Shown: positions 18,187 through 27,956, counted from the stretch's first letter. The stretch: DNA of 64,000 nt from Akkermansiaceae bacterium UBA2381 (GCA_002344215.1 DDSV01000058.1:78157-142156); one strand, 5' to 3'. Numbers and translations are program-made. The notes: generated by a model from the sequence alone, not told the origin.

Positions 18187-20268
18187 ATGAAACCCCCCTT
18201 CTATTTTTCCCCTCTCTGCTCACTGATTGTTGGACTCTTCGTCCTGATCGTCTCGCCAGCCGGAGCCCGCACCTGGACCAGCACCGATGGCAAGCCACTT
18301 CAGGGAATCTTCCTTGGAATGGAAGGCGAAAACCTAAAGTTCAAGCTTGCCAATGGAAATCAGATCAGCGTTCCGAAGGACCGCTTTATCAAGGCGGATC
18401 AGGAGGCAGCCGAGCGACTCAGCAAGATCGGGGACGACAGTTTCACAAAAGCATCAGCACGGCAGATCGACACCATCCTGGCGGTGACACTGAAGAAGAA
18501 TGGATTCAACTCATTCAACGAACCGCTCCCGGATGATCTATTCGTCAGGCGCGTCTACCTGGACATCATCGGGCGAATTCCAACCCGCGAAGAGTTCATT
18601 CGCTTTGCCGAGAATGCCCGCCCCGATAAGCGTGAGGCGCTCATCGACGAGCTACTCCTCTCCCCCGGCTATGCTTCGAACCTGTTCAATTATTTTGCGG
18701 ATATGTTTCGTCTTCATTCGGGCGGGGGGCCCGATTTCGTAAACGGCATACGGATGGATCCCTATATCAACTGGTGGAGGGAGCAACTTGAAGCCAACCG
18801 CCCCTATCATGAAATTGTCAGCGAAATGCTCACCGCCCAGGGCAACGTAGGGCAAAATCCTGCCACTGGATTTTTACTTCGCGACACTGGCATGGAGTTC
18901 GACGCGTTTGCCAACTTCGGGCAGGTAATGCTCGGGATTGATATCTCCTGTGCCCAGTGCCACGACCACCCCTTCGATGAATGGACGCAGGGCGATTTCT
19001 ATGAGATGGCCGCATTCTTCGGAAACACGCAACGCTCGCTCGGCTACCAACCTGCGAATGCAATGATGGAAGGTGGCAGTATCCAAATGCCGAATGCTCC
19101 TGAAGGCTGGAAGGCGAATTTCATGAAATGGGCAGAGGCGAACAAAGGAATTGTTCCCGGCGACCAGAATAGCAATCAATTCCGCTTTTTCGTTGAAGCT
19201 CTGGGCTGGAACATTGCAGACAATGAATCGCTTCAAACCGTCCTCCCTCACGATTTTAGGGGTGAAGGCGGAAAACCGAATGAGGTCGCCTCACCGCGTA
19301 CCATCCTAGGTCCGGCTGCCAAAGTCGGCGGAAAAACCCGCCGCGAAGCCATCGCCGAGTGGCTCACTGCCCCTGATAATCCGCGGTTTGCCATTGTTAT
19401 CGCGAACCGCATGTGGGGACGCGCCTTTGGAAGAGCAATCCTCAATCCGGTCAACGATTTCAGCAATGACCAGATCAATGGCGCCTCACAGCTAGAAGTT
19501 CTCAAATTCATCACCCGTGAAATGCAGCGGGTAAATTACGACTTGAGAGAATTCATGCGAATCATCTACAACACCAGGGCCTACCAGTCGATTGCCACGG
19601 CCGAGGAGCCTGATTTAACCGCCCCTTATTACTTTTCAGGACCTATCCTGCGACGCATGAGGGCAGAGCAGGCTTGGGATTCCATGATGACCCTGGCCCA
19701 TGGTTCAGAAATTGATGCCAAGGCGGGCCCCGATGGATCGTTTTACAAAAAGGTCCTCAATATCGATTTCAACACCGCCACCAATGATGACGTCTGGCGC
19801 CATTATGAGATGTGGGAGAGTCTCCGCGGAGGAAGGGCGGCGATGGCGATGGTATCGGACTCGGGAGACGATTACACCCCGGTGATAATGTCGGATACTG
19901 AACTAAGAGCCTCGGAGCTCCCTCAGCCGTTCACACCTGCATCCATGCTCGATACCTTTGGACAGTCGGATCGCAGAATCACGGATGACCACAACTACGA
20001 CGGATCAGTACCGCAGGTACTGGCTCTGATGAACGGAACCGTGACAGACCGTTTGACCGGTGTCTCCTCGAAGGTGGTCGCCGATCTGGAGGAACTCGAT
20101 GGTCCCGATGATAAAGTTAGAGGCGTATTCTTCACGCTCCTGAACCGTTACCCGACCAAAGAAGAACTCGATCTGGGAACCGGAATGATCGAAGACTTCG
20201 GAGATGAGGGAATCAGTGATCTGGCGTGGTCTCTGATGAACAGCCCTGAATTCCTCTTTATCCAGTAA
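18187..20268 (+). CDS. DUF1549/DUF1553 protein with SHD1-like N-terminus
   Basis: I prefer ATG 18187 (signal peptide MKPPFYFSPLCSLIVGLFVLI), 693 residues; ATG 18151 and 18127 are in frame. After the signal comes an SLA1-homology-like domain (RTWTSTDGKPLQGIFLG...NQISVPKDRF). Next is DUF1549, with DDLFVRRVYLDIIGRIPT and the heme-like CAQCHDHPFDEW, then DUF1553, with AIVIANRMWGRAFGRA. This protein type is abundant in Planctomycetes and Verrucomicrobia and is nearly always paired with a DUF1501 protein, as here (39 bases downstream). It is exported. The CxxCH motif could bind heme c or metal, but no biochemical role is established. Confidence 0.92.
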   Translation: MKPPFYFSPLCSLIVGLFVLIVSPAGARTWTSTDGKPLQGIFLGMEGENLKFKLANGNQISVPKDRFIKADQEAAERLSKIGDDSFTKASARQIDTILAVTLKKNGFNSFNEPLPDDLFVRRVYLDIIGRIPTREEFIRFAENARPDKREALIDELLLSPGYASNLFNYFADMFRLHSGGGPDFVNGIRMDPYINWWREQLEANRPYHEIVSEMLTAQGNVGQNPATGFLLRDTGMEFDAFANFGQVMLGIDISCAQCHDHPFDEWTQGDFYEMAAFFGNTQRSLGYQPANAMMEGGSIQMPNAPEGWKANFMKWAEANKGIVPGDQNSNQFRFFVEALGWNIADNESLQTVLPHDFRGEGGKPNEVASPRTILGPAAKVGGKTRREAIAEWLTAPDNPRFAIVIANRMWGRAFGRAILNPVNDFSNDQINGASQLEVLKFITREMQRVNYDLREFMRIIYNTRAYQSIATAEEPDLTAPYYFSGPILRRMRAEQAWDSMMTLAHGSEIDAKAGPDGSFYKKVLNIDFNTATNDDVWRHYEMWESLRGGRAAMAMVSDSGDDYTPVIMSDTELRASELPQPFTPASMLDTFGQSDRRITDDHNYDGSVPQVLALMNGTVTDRLTGVSSKVVADLEELDGPDDKVRGVFFTLLNRYPTKEELDLGTGMIEDFGDEGISDLAWSLMNSPEFLFIQ

Positions 20269-20307
20269 CTCCCTACGTTAAAGCAAAACCCGCACTTTCT
20301 TATCGCT

Positions 20308-21570
20308 ATGCACATCGCAGACCTCGCCGGAAAAGATCCTTTCAGCCGCCGCTATTTCATGGAAATGACAGCAAAACTGTCATTCGGACTCAGCGTCGGC
20401 GTTCCTTTCCTTCCCCGAAATTTCAGGGCACAGGATGGAGCTAAGGCCAAGAACCTTATTTACATCTACCTTGCGGGGGGGATGACTCATCTGGATACTT
20501 TCGATCCCAAAAAGAACAGCGGCGTCATGGGCAAAACCGAAGTTCTCGACACCATGGTCGACAATATGAAGTTCGGGATGCACCTGAAGGAGCTTGCCAA
20601 ACAGGCTGATAAACTCGCGGTGATCAATTCGATGACGTCGACCAACGGAGCGCATGAGCAGGGCGAATACATTATGCGTACTGGCTACGAGAAGCGGGCC
20701 ACAATTGTACACCCTACGATCGGCCCCTGGGCGGAAACCCTTCTCGGAAAACGGGGTGAGATTCTTCCGGATAGCGTCCTTATCGGCCAGAGCACTTCGA
20801 ATGCCGGCTTCATGGATCCGTCATTGAGTCCGCTGCCTATCGCCGATCCTTCGGGGGGTGTTCCCAACACCCAACTTATCGTCGAAGGGGAACGATTCGA
20901 ACGCCGGATGCAAATGGCACAGAAGCTGGGGCAGCAGTTCACTGAAAAGTTCAAGTACACCGCCCCGAAATCCTATGTGGAGTATTACAACCAGGCAAAC
21001 CGGCTGCTTAAGAGTGACGCCTTGAAAGCATTCGATATCTCGGCAGAGACAAACCGTGCCGAATACGGGGAAAACCGCCTTGGTCAGGGGTGTCTGCTTG
21101 CCCGCAAACTTGTCGAGAGTGGTGTCCGGGTAGTCGAGGTCGTTTCAGGGGGCTGGGATATGCACACTAACGTCGCCGAAGGAACTGCCGATCGCCTTCC
21201 TGAATTGGATGTTGCGGTTGCCACATTGCTCAAGGATCTGCAGGAGCGGGGATTGCTTGAGTCGACGCTCGTCGCAATCGGTACAGAATTCGGAAGGACC
21301 CCGGATATCAACATGAACGCAGGACGGGACCACTATCCTGCCGCCTACTCCTGTGTTCTTGCAGGAGGCGGAATTAAAGGCGGCACGGTGTATGGTGAAA
21401 CCGACGGCTCCGGCAAGAAGGTTAAGGCCAATCCAGTGAAGCCTGGAGACTTCCTCGCCACAATCGGCCACGGGCTTGGACTGAATCAGGAGGAAACAGT
21501 CTATTCTCCAACTCAGCGCCCCTTCACCTTTGCTGACAAGGGTGTACCCGTCACCGCGATTTATGGCTGA
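20308..21570 (+). CDS. DUF1501 domain protein
   Basis: A 420-residue protein of the DUF1501 (sulfatase/alkaline phosphatase-like fold) family. The N-terminus SRRYFMEMTAKLSFGLSVGVPFLP is a Tat-like signal. IYLAGGMTHLDTFDPK and the closing GRDHYPAAYSCVLAGGGIKGGTVYG are family hallmarks. TEFGRTPD carries likely metal ligands. It pairs with the preceding DUF1549/1553 protein, as in many PVC genomes. Probable location is periplasm or cell surface; substrate unknown. A strong bidirectional terminator follows at 21606-21642. Confidence 0.92.
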   Translation: MHIADLAGKDPFSRRYFMEMTAKLSFGLSVGVPFLPRNFRAQDGAKAKNLIYIYLAGGMTHLDTFDPKKNSGVMGKTEVLDTMVDNMKFGMHLKELAKQADKLAVINSMTSTNGAHEQGEYIMRTGYEKRATIVHPTIGPWAETLLGKRGEILPDSVLIGQSTSNAGFMDPSLSPLPIADPSGGVPNTQLIVEGERFERRMQMAQKLGQQFTEKFKYTAPKSYVEYYNQANRLLKSDALKAFDISAETNRAEYGENRLGQGCLLARKLVESGVRVVEVVSGGWDMHTNVAEGTADRLPELDVAVATLLKDLQERGLLESTLVAIGTEFGRTPDINMNAGRDHYPAAYSCVLAGGGIKGGTVYGETDGSGKKVKANPVKPGDFLATIGHGLGLNQEETVYSPTQRPFTFADKGVPVTAIYG

Positions 21571-21605
21571 TCGGAAGAGAACCGCCAAATCCCATCCCTT
21601 TTAAG

Positions 21606-21642
21606 AAAAGACCTCCCCCTCTGTTTGAGCGGGAGGTCTTTT
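21606..21642. terminator. Bidirectional intrinsic terminator
   Basis: A 12-base perfect inverted repeat, AAAAGACCTCCC (21606-21617) with GGGAGGTCTTTT (21631-21642), encloses a 13-base loop. The arms give a T-run on both strands. It sits between the DUF1501 stop at 21570 and the mnmE stop at 21646, which converge, so it can serve both. Confidence 0.9.
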
Positions 21643-21645
21643 TGT

Positions 21646-22992
21646 TTACTTTCCGATGCAAAAGCGGCTGAAGATTTCACCCAAGATCTCCTCTATATCG
21701 GTGCGCCCGATGACATCACCAACGGAGTCGAGGGCCGAACGAAGGTCCATCGCCACGAACTCCGGAGAGTGTCCTTCCTCCATGGTTTTCCGCGCTTTTT
21801 CAATGTCTTCCATGGCACGGCCAAGGCAGAACTGATGTCGGGAATTGATCGCAACCAGATTTGCAGATGAGAGTGGTGTACCCTCGACGATCCGGTCAAA
21901 TATCCGGCCTCGAAGTGCTTCAACAGAAGCCTCATCGAGACACGAGACGGAAAATCCCTCAGCTCGCTTCCAGTCAGAGTGCATGGGGAGATCTGCCTTG
22001 TTAAATATTCGAATAAGTCTGGCCCGCGCCGGAACCTCAAAACACTCCACCTCGAGGGCGCTCCGGCTTGCATCAACTACCTCAAGGATCAACTCGGCAC
22101 CCGCAATTTGGACACGACTGCGTTCAATCCCCTCGCGCTCGACCGCTTCATCGGCCTGCCGCAGTCCGGCCGTATCAATGAGACGAAGCGGAATTCCGCG
22201 TAAATTAATCATCTCTTCGATCGTATCGCGAGTAGTCCCGGCCGCCTGGTTTACAATCGCTCTTTCATAACCTAGAAGACGGTTCAGCAGACTCGACTTT
22301 CCGGCATTGGGGGCACCACAAATGACCGTCCTGATGCCTTCCCGTAGAATCCGCCCCTGATCGGCGGTGGCGAGCAGGGATGCGACCCGGCGACTGACTG
22401 AGTCCATCCGGTCCAGAAGTGTCATCGTGGAATCCGGATCAATATCCTCCTCGGGAAAATCGATGTAAGCCTCCAAATGAGCAATCAACCCGATCAGATC
22501 CAAGCGAATGGCTTCAATTTCCCGTCCGAGACGCCCGCTCAACTGCTCGCCAGCGGCCTTCAAAGCAAGATCCGTCCGGGCTGAAATGACGTCCATGATC
22601 GCCTCAGCTTGAGTCAGGTCCATTTTGCCGTTCAGGAAGGCTCGTTCCGTGAACTCGCCCGGAGACGCCGGTTCGGCCCCGGCCGCAAAAAGCGCACCCA
22701 GAACTCGCCGTGTCACGACAACTCCGCCGTGACAGGTAATCTCAACAACATCCTCCCCGGTGAAACTGCGTGGCCGCGGAAAAGCGGTAAGTAAGACCTC
22801 ATCAATAAAGGAGCCGTCAGAGTCGAGAATCCGTCCGAACTGCTGCACTCTCGGTAGCCACTCACTTCCCTTCGCCCCGGTGAGAAAGACTTTCCCGGCA
22901 ACTGACATTGCTTTTGGACCACTGATGCGGATGAGGGCTATCGCCCCGGTTCCCGGCGGAGTTGCCACAGCGGCGATGGTCGAGCGATTCAT
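21646..22992 (-). CDS. mnmE: tRNA uridine-5-carboxymethylaminomethyl modification GTPase MnmE
   Basis: The frame opens at a TTG at 23004, but ATG 22992 gives the standard beginning MNRSTIAAVATPPGTG; 448 residues. The N-terminal folate-binding domain (about 1-120) is followed by helical parts and an inserted G domain, with G1 GAPNAGKSSLLNRLLG, G2 TTRDT, G3 DTAGLR and G4-like NKAD. The protein ends in FCIGK, whose cysteine is conserved in MnmE. With MnmG it modifies wobble U34 in certain tRNAs. It stands alone, divergent from radC and convergent with DUF1501. Normal length and all motifs present. Confidence 0.98.
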   Translation of the reverse strand: MNRSTIAAVATPPGTGAIALIRISGPKAMSVAGKVFLTGAKGSEWLPRVQQFGRILDSDGSFIDEVLLTAFPRPRSFTGEDVVEITCHGGVVVTRRVLGALFAAGAEPASPGEFTERAFLNGKMDLTQAEAIMDVISARTDLALKAAGEQLSGRLGREIEAIRLDLIGLIAHLEAYIDFPEEDIDPDSTMTLLDRMDSVSRRVASLLATADQGRILREGIRTVICGAPNAGKSSLLNRLLGYERAIVNQAAGTTRDTIEEMINLRGIPLRLIDTAGLRQADEAVEREGIERSRVQIAGAELILEVVDASRSALEVECFEVPARARLIRIFNKADLPMHSDWKRAEGFSVSCLDEASVEALRGRIFDRIVEGTPLSSANLVAINSRHQFCLGRAMEDIEKARKTMEEGHSPEFVAMDLRSALDSVGDVIGRTDIEEILGEIFSRFCIGK

Positions 22993-23093
22993 GAGTTCAA
23001 TCAAAAGCCGAATGTCGGAAGTATTATGAGCCCTGCAACCGGGAAAAGTAATTGCTTCAAGGGTGAAGACGGCGCACGATCTATCCTGATTTC

Positions 23094-23783
23094 ATGCTGA
23101 TCAAGGACATCCCTGAAGATGATCGCCCGAGAGAAAAACTCTTCGGAAGGGGCCCGAGGGCACTAAGCGATGCGGAGATCCTGGCAGTCTTTTTCAGCAC
23201 GGGTCGGGCCGGTGTCAGTGCGATCGACCTGGGGCGTGAAATGATATCCCGTTTCGGGAGCTTGCGTAACTTGTCCCGCGCCTCCATTGAGGAATTGACC
23301 CGGATTCCCGGGATAGGACCCGCAAAAGCCGCCCAACTTTCCGCTGTTTTCGAGTTTGGCCGCCGTCTTGCCCACGAGCCATTCAGTGACCAATCCATTA
23401 CCTGCCCGGAAGAGGTTTTCTCATTGATCGGTCCGGAGATGCAGATGCTTTCCCAGGAGTCGGTGCGCGTCATCCTGCTCAATCATCGCAAACGCCTCAT
23501 TCATTCGGGCGAAATCTTCGTCGGAACCGGAAACGAATCCTTTGCAAACCCCGCGGAGATTCTCCGTAAGGCAATCAGCCATGGCGCGCATGCGTTGATC
23601 CTGGTGCACAATCACCCCTCCGGCGATCCTTCTCCGAGCGCAGCGGACCACGAGGTAACCCGGCGCATAAAAACCGCTTGCTCAGCGATTGGAGTGGAGT
23701 TCACCGACCACATCATCGTTGGCTCTCGCTCACCTGATTCAAGCCCTCCCTATTTCAGCTTTCGAGAAGCTGGTCTGATTTGA
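23094..23783 (+). CDS. radC: RadC family (JAB-domain) protein
   Basis: A 229-residue RadC/UPF0758 protein. It opens with LIKDIPEDDRPREKLFGRGP, followed by helix-hairpin-helix ELTRIPGIGPAKAAQL (about 62-78), and ends in a JAB/MPN metalloprotease-like domain with LVHNHPSGDPSPSAAD. The His-x-His...Asp metal ligands are intact. Despite the name, a repair role is not established for the family. It is divergent from mnmE, with 101 bases between the chosen starts, and followed by a hairpin at 23812-23842. Confidence 0.95.
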   Translation: MLIKDIPEDDRPREKLFGRGPRALSDAEILAVFFSTGRAGVSAIDLGREMISRFGSLRNLSRASIEELTRIPGIGPAKAAQLSAVFEFGRRLAHEPFSDQSITCPEEVFSLIGPEMQMLSQESVRVILLNHRKRLIHSGEIFVGTGNESFANPAEILRKAISHGAHALILVHNHPSGDPSPSAADHEVTRRIKTACSAIGVEFTDHIIVGSRSPDSSPPYFSFREAGLI

Positions 23784-23811
23784 CCAATTTTCCAGAAATC
23801 CGACCCGGTAA

Positions 23812-23842
23812 AAAGTGAAACACGTCAAAACCGTTTCACTTT
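23812..23842 (+). terminator. Probable terminator of radC
   Basis: AAAGTGAAAC (23812-23821) is perfectly complementary to GTTTCACTTT (23833-23842), with an 11-base loop. A short T-run follows eight bases later. The stem is AT-rich, so strength is uncertain. Confidence 0.5.
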
Positions 23843-23959
23843 CGAGCATTTTTCCCTGCCTCTATGGCAGTTGATAATTGCATGACATCGCTCATAGTCA
23901 CGGGTTTTGATGCCGTTGACAACTCACCTCAAGCGGACATCGGTCTCTCCCCCCAAAAG

Positions 23960-24757
23960 ATGTCAATTCACCAGACAGCCATCGTGTCCCCGCTCGCTCA
24001 ACTCGGACTTGATGTCTCGGTCGGGCCCTATGCGATCATCGAAGATGACACGGTTCTCGGCGACCATTGCGCTGTCGAAGCCGCCGCCCAAATCAGAAAG
24101 GGAACTCGACTCGGAACGGGTTGTTTTGTGGGGTCAGGTGCAATTATCGGGGCCGATCCCCAGTATCGCGGCTTCAACAAAGAGATTATCTCCGGTGTGA
24201 TCGCAGGTGACAGCAATGTGTTTCGCGAATACGTCACCGTTCATCGAAGCATCCACGACGGGACGAGCACGACCCTCGGTTGCGACAATTACCTCATGGC
24301 GGGAACCCACATTGGTCACGATTCGAGCGTGGGAAACAGTAATTCCATGGCAAACAACGTTCTCCTCGGTGGGCACGTTACCCTGGGCAGCCACTGCTTC
24401 ATCGGAGGCGGGGCGGCATTTCACCAATTCGTCAGGGTTGGGGATTATGTGATGTGTCAGGGCGGCGGATCTTTCAGCCAGGATCTTCCCCCTTTTGTCA
24501 TTGCAGCGGGTCTTAACATGGCCGTCGGAATCAATTCCATTGGACTGCAACGGGCAGGTTTTACCCAAGCTGAGCGCGATGAGATCAAGGCGGCCTTCCG
24601 GAAGATTTACCGCAGAACTGATACTCTTCAGACAGTTTTAGACAAACTAGACACCGCCGGCCTCTCGAGTCACACTTTGTCCTTTTATCAATTTTTCCGC
24701 GAAAAGTCTAAAAAAGGCATCTGTTCCCGATCAATCGGCCGAAAATCAAAATGTTAA
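23960..24757 (+). CDS. lpxA: Acyl-ACP--UDP-N-acetylglucosamine O-acyltransferase
   Basis: The frame is open from 23864, but homology begins at ATG 23960 (MSIHQTAIV), giving 265 residues, the usual LpxA length. The left-handed beta-helix hexapeptide repeats run from about 1 to 190. The catalytic His lies in GTHIGHDSSVGN, and GGHVTLGSHCFIGGGAAFHQF follows as in the family. A C-terminal helical domain completes the protein. It transfers a hydroxyacyl chain to UDP-GlcNAc, the first step of lipid A synthesis, in the cytoplasm. No lpxC, lpxD, fabZ or lpxB lies nearby, so it is away from the classic cluster, but lptD follows directly. Confidence 0.95.
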   Translation: MSIHQTAIVSPLAQLGLDVSVGPYAIIEDDTVLGDHCAVEAAAQIRKGTRLGTGCFVGSGAIIGADPQYRGFNKEIISGVIAGDSNVFREYVTVHRSIHDGTSTTLGCDNYLMAGTHIGHDSSVGNSNSMANNVLLGGHVTLGSHCFIGGGAAFHQFVRVGDYVMCQGGGSFSQDLPPFVIAAGLNMAVGINSIGLQRAGFTQAERDEIKAAFRKIYRRTDTLQTVLDKLDTAGLSSHTLSFYQFFREKSKKGICSRSIGRKSKC

Positions 24758-24771
24758 GGAGTCCTTATAAA

Positions 24772-24828
24772 ATGGTCACTTCCCTAAACTTTTCATTAGT
24801 CTTTTGGACAGAAGAGAGTAAATCATAG
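24772..24828 (+). CDS. Possible 18-residue leader ORF ahead of lptD
   Basis: An ATG at 24772 opens 18 codons (MVTSLNFSLVFWTEESKS). It is preceded by AAGGAG 10 bases upstream, a good Shine-Dalgarno sequence that lies within the palindrome AAGGAGTCCTT and so could be hidden by base pairing. It sits between the lpxA stop and the TTG start of lptD. It may be chance; a leader peptide or a regulated site is only a suggestion. Confidence 0.2.
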   Translation: MVTSLNFSLVFWTEESKS

Positions 24829-24878
24829 GTGGTAAATTGGCTTCGTAGAACCATCACTTGTAACCGCACCCATACGCC

Positions 24879-27134
24879 TTGATCCGACAGGATTCCAGCC
24901 TCAGAATCGTATTCTCCGCCTGTTCCCGACTGGCTGGACTCGTCTCGATTTTACTTGTGGCCTCCCCCATGCTTCGCGCCCAGGAGAGTGTGCCGGAGTC
25001 GGCGGAAACTTCCTCTGGTACGGTGAACCTTGATATCCAGAGCGACTTTACCGATTACGATAAGAATTTGGGCATCGCTAGAGCTTCAGGTGATGTCGTA
25101 GTAAAGTACGGGGATGTGACGATTTATGCCGACCAGGTTGAATACCATCGTTCGACCGGTAACATTTTCGCCAGAGACAATGTGCGTATTTTTCAGGACG
25201 GCCAGGTGGTTGACGCCGAAGAAATTATTTACAATATCAACACGGGTGAATTAACCACCAGTCAATTCAAGAGTGGACTTGAGCCGGTCTTCTTCACCTC
25301 TGACAACATCGTCCGACCCGAAGAACAATCCGACGGGCCGATTACTCTCCTCGATTCCACATTCACCACCCACGACTCCCAGAACCCGAATTTCCGTGTT
25401 CAAGTGAAAAAACTTGAGGTCTATCCCGAGGATAAGATCATCATGCACGGGGCTAAGGTATTTGTGGGTAACACTCCTGTGTTGTGGTTTCCCTACATCG
25501 CCCAGCCGATTGGTGAGGAGCTTGGCTACTTTTTCACCCCGGGATGGAATACCGCCTGGGGAGGATTTGTTCTCAATCAATATGGTCTGATGATCGGTGA
25601 AAATCTTCACGCGGTCACTCATCTTGATTATCGATCAGAAAGAGGCATGGCCGGCGGGGTCGAGTTTAAGGACCGGCGCTTTAAGTCAAATGAGAATCTG
25701 GGTAAACTTAACCTCTATTTCGCTGACGACGCCAATCCCCAGCTTAAATTCAACGGGGATATCCGCAATCCTGCGCCCTCTTCCGAACGGTACAGGGCGA
25801 ACCTTCAGCATCGCGTTTACTTTCCGGGGGATGATGAAGATACTTTCTACCTCGATTTTGACATCAATCGCTTAAGTGACGCTTTTGTTTACGAGGATTT
25901 CTTTCCGTCTGAATTCCGCATCGACCCGAATCCGGACAACTTGATCAATCTTAACCGTTTGTTCGAGCAGGGGGAGATATCATTGACTGGACGTTTTCAG
26001 TTAAATGAATTCTTTCAGACCGATACACGGGCTCCAGAGCTGGCAGTCGATATCATCCGCACCCCAATCGGAGATACCGGGTTCTTTTACGATGGTCTTA
26101 CGTCTTACGGGATTCTCGACGAAGAGTTCCCCACCGGCTTCGGAAGCGCAAACGGATTCAACCGTTTCCACACCTATCACGAGTTCCTCCACCCAATTCA
26201 GATTGGAGGGATTCTCAATGTCGTTCCAAGGGCGGGAGCAGGATATACAAATTACGCCGGCTTTGATGTGCCGGGATTCAACACGGTTGAGCGGACCACC
26301 GCCCACGCGGGGGTGGATCTCTCGTTCAAAATGTCAAAGCGTTCTCCAAACTTTGTAAATCGTGCGCTGGGCTTAAACGGACTGCTTCACGTTGTTAAAC
26401 CCTATGTGAATTTCTCCCTAGTCAGCACCAATGATGTGAATGGCACTTTCGGTCCGATCGACCGCTTTAATCCGACGACCCGCCTCCGTCCCATTGACAT
26501 GCCTCTTTTCACTGCCATCGACGACATTCGCGACTGGCAGATCATTAGAACCGGTGTTTCAAACCGGTGGATAACCAGGCGTAACGGATCTTCCTACGAA
26601 TGGTTGTCGATGAATAACTACTTCGACACCTACCTTGAAGATCCCGAATTCAACCGTGACTTCTCTAATTTTTTCACCGACATCGAGTGGCACCCCCTTC
26701 CCTGGCTGACCGCTTCGACCACCGCTCAGGTCCCCTTGTTTGATAACGCGCTAGATTTCTCGGAGATCAGCACTTCTCTTTCGTTTATGCCGACAGACTG
26801 GTTCCGCTTCGGTGTGCGTCACTATTTCCTCACTGACCACCCGACCTTTGCGAATTCGGATCTCTATGCTCTGACAACCTACACCCGCTTGAGCGATAAC
26901 TGGGGCTTCAGCACAGCACATCGATTCGAAGCTGATGACGGCACTCTTGAATATCAGCAATACAGCGTCCATCGCGACCTTGCCAGCTGGACTGCCAGCG
27001 TCGGAGGAATTATTCGGGATAACAGGGACGGAGAGAATGAGTACGGGATCCTGCTGAGTCTGACCCTCAAGGCATTCCCGAGAGTTTCTCTTCCAGTGGA
27101 TTTCCAGCCCGGATCACTGGGAGCGGAAGAGTAG
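24879..27134 (+). CDS. lptD: LPS-assembly protein LptD
   Basis: A 751-residue outer-membrane protein starting at TTG 24879; an in-frame stop at 24861 rules out a longer start. The signal peptide (residues about 5-33, ending MLRAQ) precedes an OstA/LptA-like jellyroll with DIQSDFTDYDKNLGIARASG, VTIYADQVEYHRSTGNIFA and WFPYIAQPIGEELGYF. From about 210 on, a 26-strand type barrel is expected, consistent with the many alternating aromatic beta segments. LptD with LptE places LPS in the outer leaflet. Conserved cysteines of the E. coli form are not evident. It follows lpxA, linking lipid A synthesis and export. Confidence 0.9.
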   Translation: MIRQDSSLRIVFSACSRLAGLVSILLVASPMLRAQESVPESAETSSGTVNLDIQSDFTDYDKNLGIARASGDVVVKYGDVTIYADQVEYHRSTGNIFARDNVRIFQDGQVVDAEEIIYNINTGELTTSQFKSGLEPVFFTSDNIVRPEEQSDGPITLLDSTFTTHDSQNPNFRVQVKKLEVYPEDKIIMHGAKVFVGNTPVLWFPYIAQPIGEELGYFFTPGWNTAWGGFVLNQYGLMIGENLHAVTHLDYRSERGMAGGVEFKDRRFKSNENLGKLNLYFADDANPQLKFNGDIRNPAPSSERYRANLQHRVYFPGDDEDTFYLDFDINRLSDAFVYEDFFPSEFRIDPNPDNLINLNRLFEQGEISLTGRFQLNEFFQTDTRAPELAVDIIRTPIGDTGFFYDGLTSYGILDEEFPTGFGSANGFNRFHTYHEFLHPIQIGGILNVVPRAGAGYTNYAGFDVPGFNTVERTTAHAGVDLSFKMSKRSPNFVNRALGLNGLLHVVKPYVNFSLVSTNDVNGTFGPIDRFNPTTRLRPIDMPLFTAIDDIRDWQIIRTGVSNRWITRRNGSSYEWLSMNNYFDTYLEDPEFNRDFSNFFTDIEWHPLPWLTASTTAQVPLFDNALDFSEISTSLSFMPTDWFRFGVRHYFLTDHPTFANSDLYALTTYTRLSDNWGFSTAHRFEADDGTLEYQQYSVHRDLASWTASVGGIIRDNRDGENEYGILLSLTLKAFPRVSLPVDFQPGSLGAEE

Positions 27135-27273
27135 CGTAGCGAATTCTCTGGTGAGATTTTCAATCCACTCGCAATCAGGATAATATCACTATCCTGCTAG
27201 ACGAAAGGCGTAAGAGAGCGTCGGACTCTCACTTTCATTTTGACTTGGCGAATTGATTGAGGGAACATTCGAC

Positions 27274-27552
27274 ATGCAACCACATCGCGGCACCACTATT
27301 CTTGTCCTGGGTATTCTCGGTCTTGTGCTATGTCCCATTTGCGGGATTATCGCGTGGATCATGGGTAACGGGGACATCGCAAAAATGCAGTCAGGCATCA
27401 TGGACCCGGAAGGCCTTGGACAGACAAAGGCTGGAAAAATTTGCGGAATCATTGCCACCATTCTGACGATCGTCGCGGTCATCATCTACGCGATTATGTT
27501 TGTCTTTATCATCGGCGCAGCCGCCACTCAAGGCGCCCTACAACCGAACTGA
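27274..27552 (+). CDS. DUF4190-like small membrane protein
   Basis: Start at ATG 27274 is supported by GAGGGA nine bases upstream; an upstream TTG at 27253 is less likely. The 92-residue protein has two strong membrane helices (about 10-30 and 55-80), with the linking motif MGNGDIAKMQSGIMDPEG..GQTKAGKI typical of DUF4190. Function is unknown. Its stop overlaps the next start as TGATG (27550-27554), so the two are translationally coupled. Confidence 0.82.
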   Translation: MQPHRGTTILVLGILGLVLCPICGIIAWIMGNGDIAKMQSGIMDPEGLGQTKAGKICGIIATILTIVAVIIYAIMFVFIIGAAATQGALQPN

Positions 27553-27956
27553 TGCTTCGGGTCCGGCGGCTATCACGGAGTTCCTTTTTTGCGTTAATGA
27601 CCCCGGGGTGGTTACTCGGGGCATTACTTTATTCTGCATCGGTAATTTCGCTGTACCGCCTGAACAGTTCAGCCGGGACTCAATTCGGGCTTTGCTTCTT
27701 CCACGAAGTTTTTGAATTACCCTGCCCTCTTTGCGGCGGAACGAGAACCTTCATTCACCTGCTCCATGGCGACCTGGCGAAAGCCTTTTCAAAAAACCCA
27801 CTGGTTGCGTTTGCATTGACCCTGTTCGCCGGATGGTCCCTCTTATGGACCATCCTGGGCCTCAAACTTGAAACCACTCTCACGCACAGAACCGTCCTGG
27901 CAGGTCTATTATTCCTGCTGTTAGTGAACTGGGTCTATCTTCTGAATGCTCGCTAA
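27552..27956 (+). CDS. DUF2752 membrane protein
   Basis: ATG 27552 overlaps the preceding stop by one base; the frame itself opens earlier inside that gene. The 134-residue protein has the DUF2752 signature LPCPLCGGTRTFIHLLHGDLAKAF flanked by membrane helices (about 12-32, 75-98 and 110-130). The CPxCG motif may bind metal. DUF2752 and DUF4190 proteins are often neighbours, but no function is known. Confidence 0.88.
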   Translation: MLRVRRLSRSSFFALMTPGWLLGALLYSASVISLYRLNSSAGTQFGLCFFHEVFELPCPLCGGTRTFIHLLHGDLAKAFSKNPLVAFALTLFAGWSLLWTILGLKLETTLTHRTVLAGLLFLLLVNWVYLLNAR

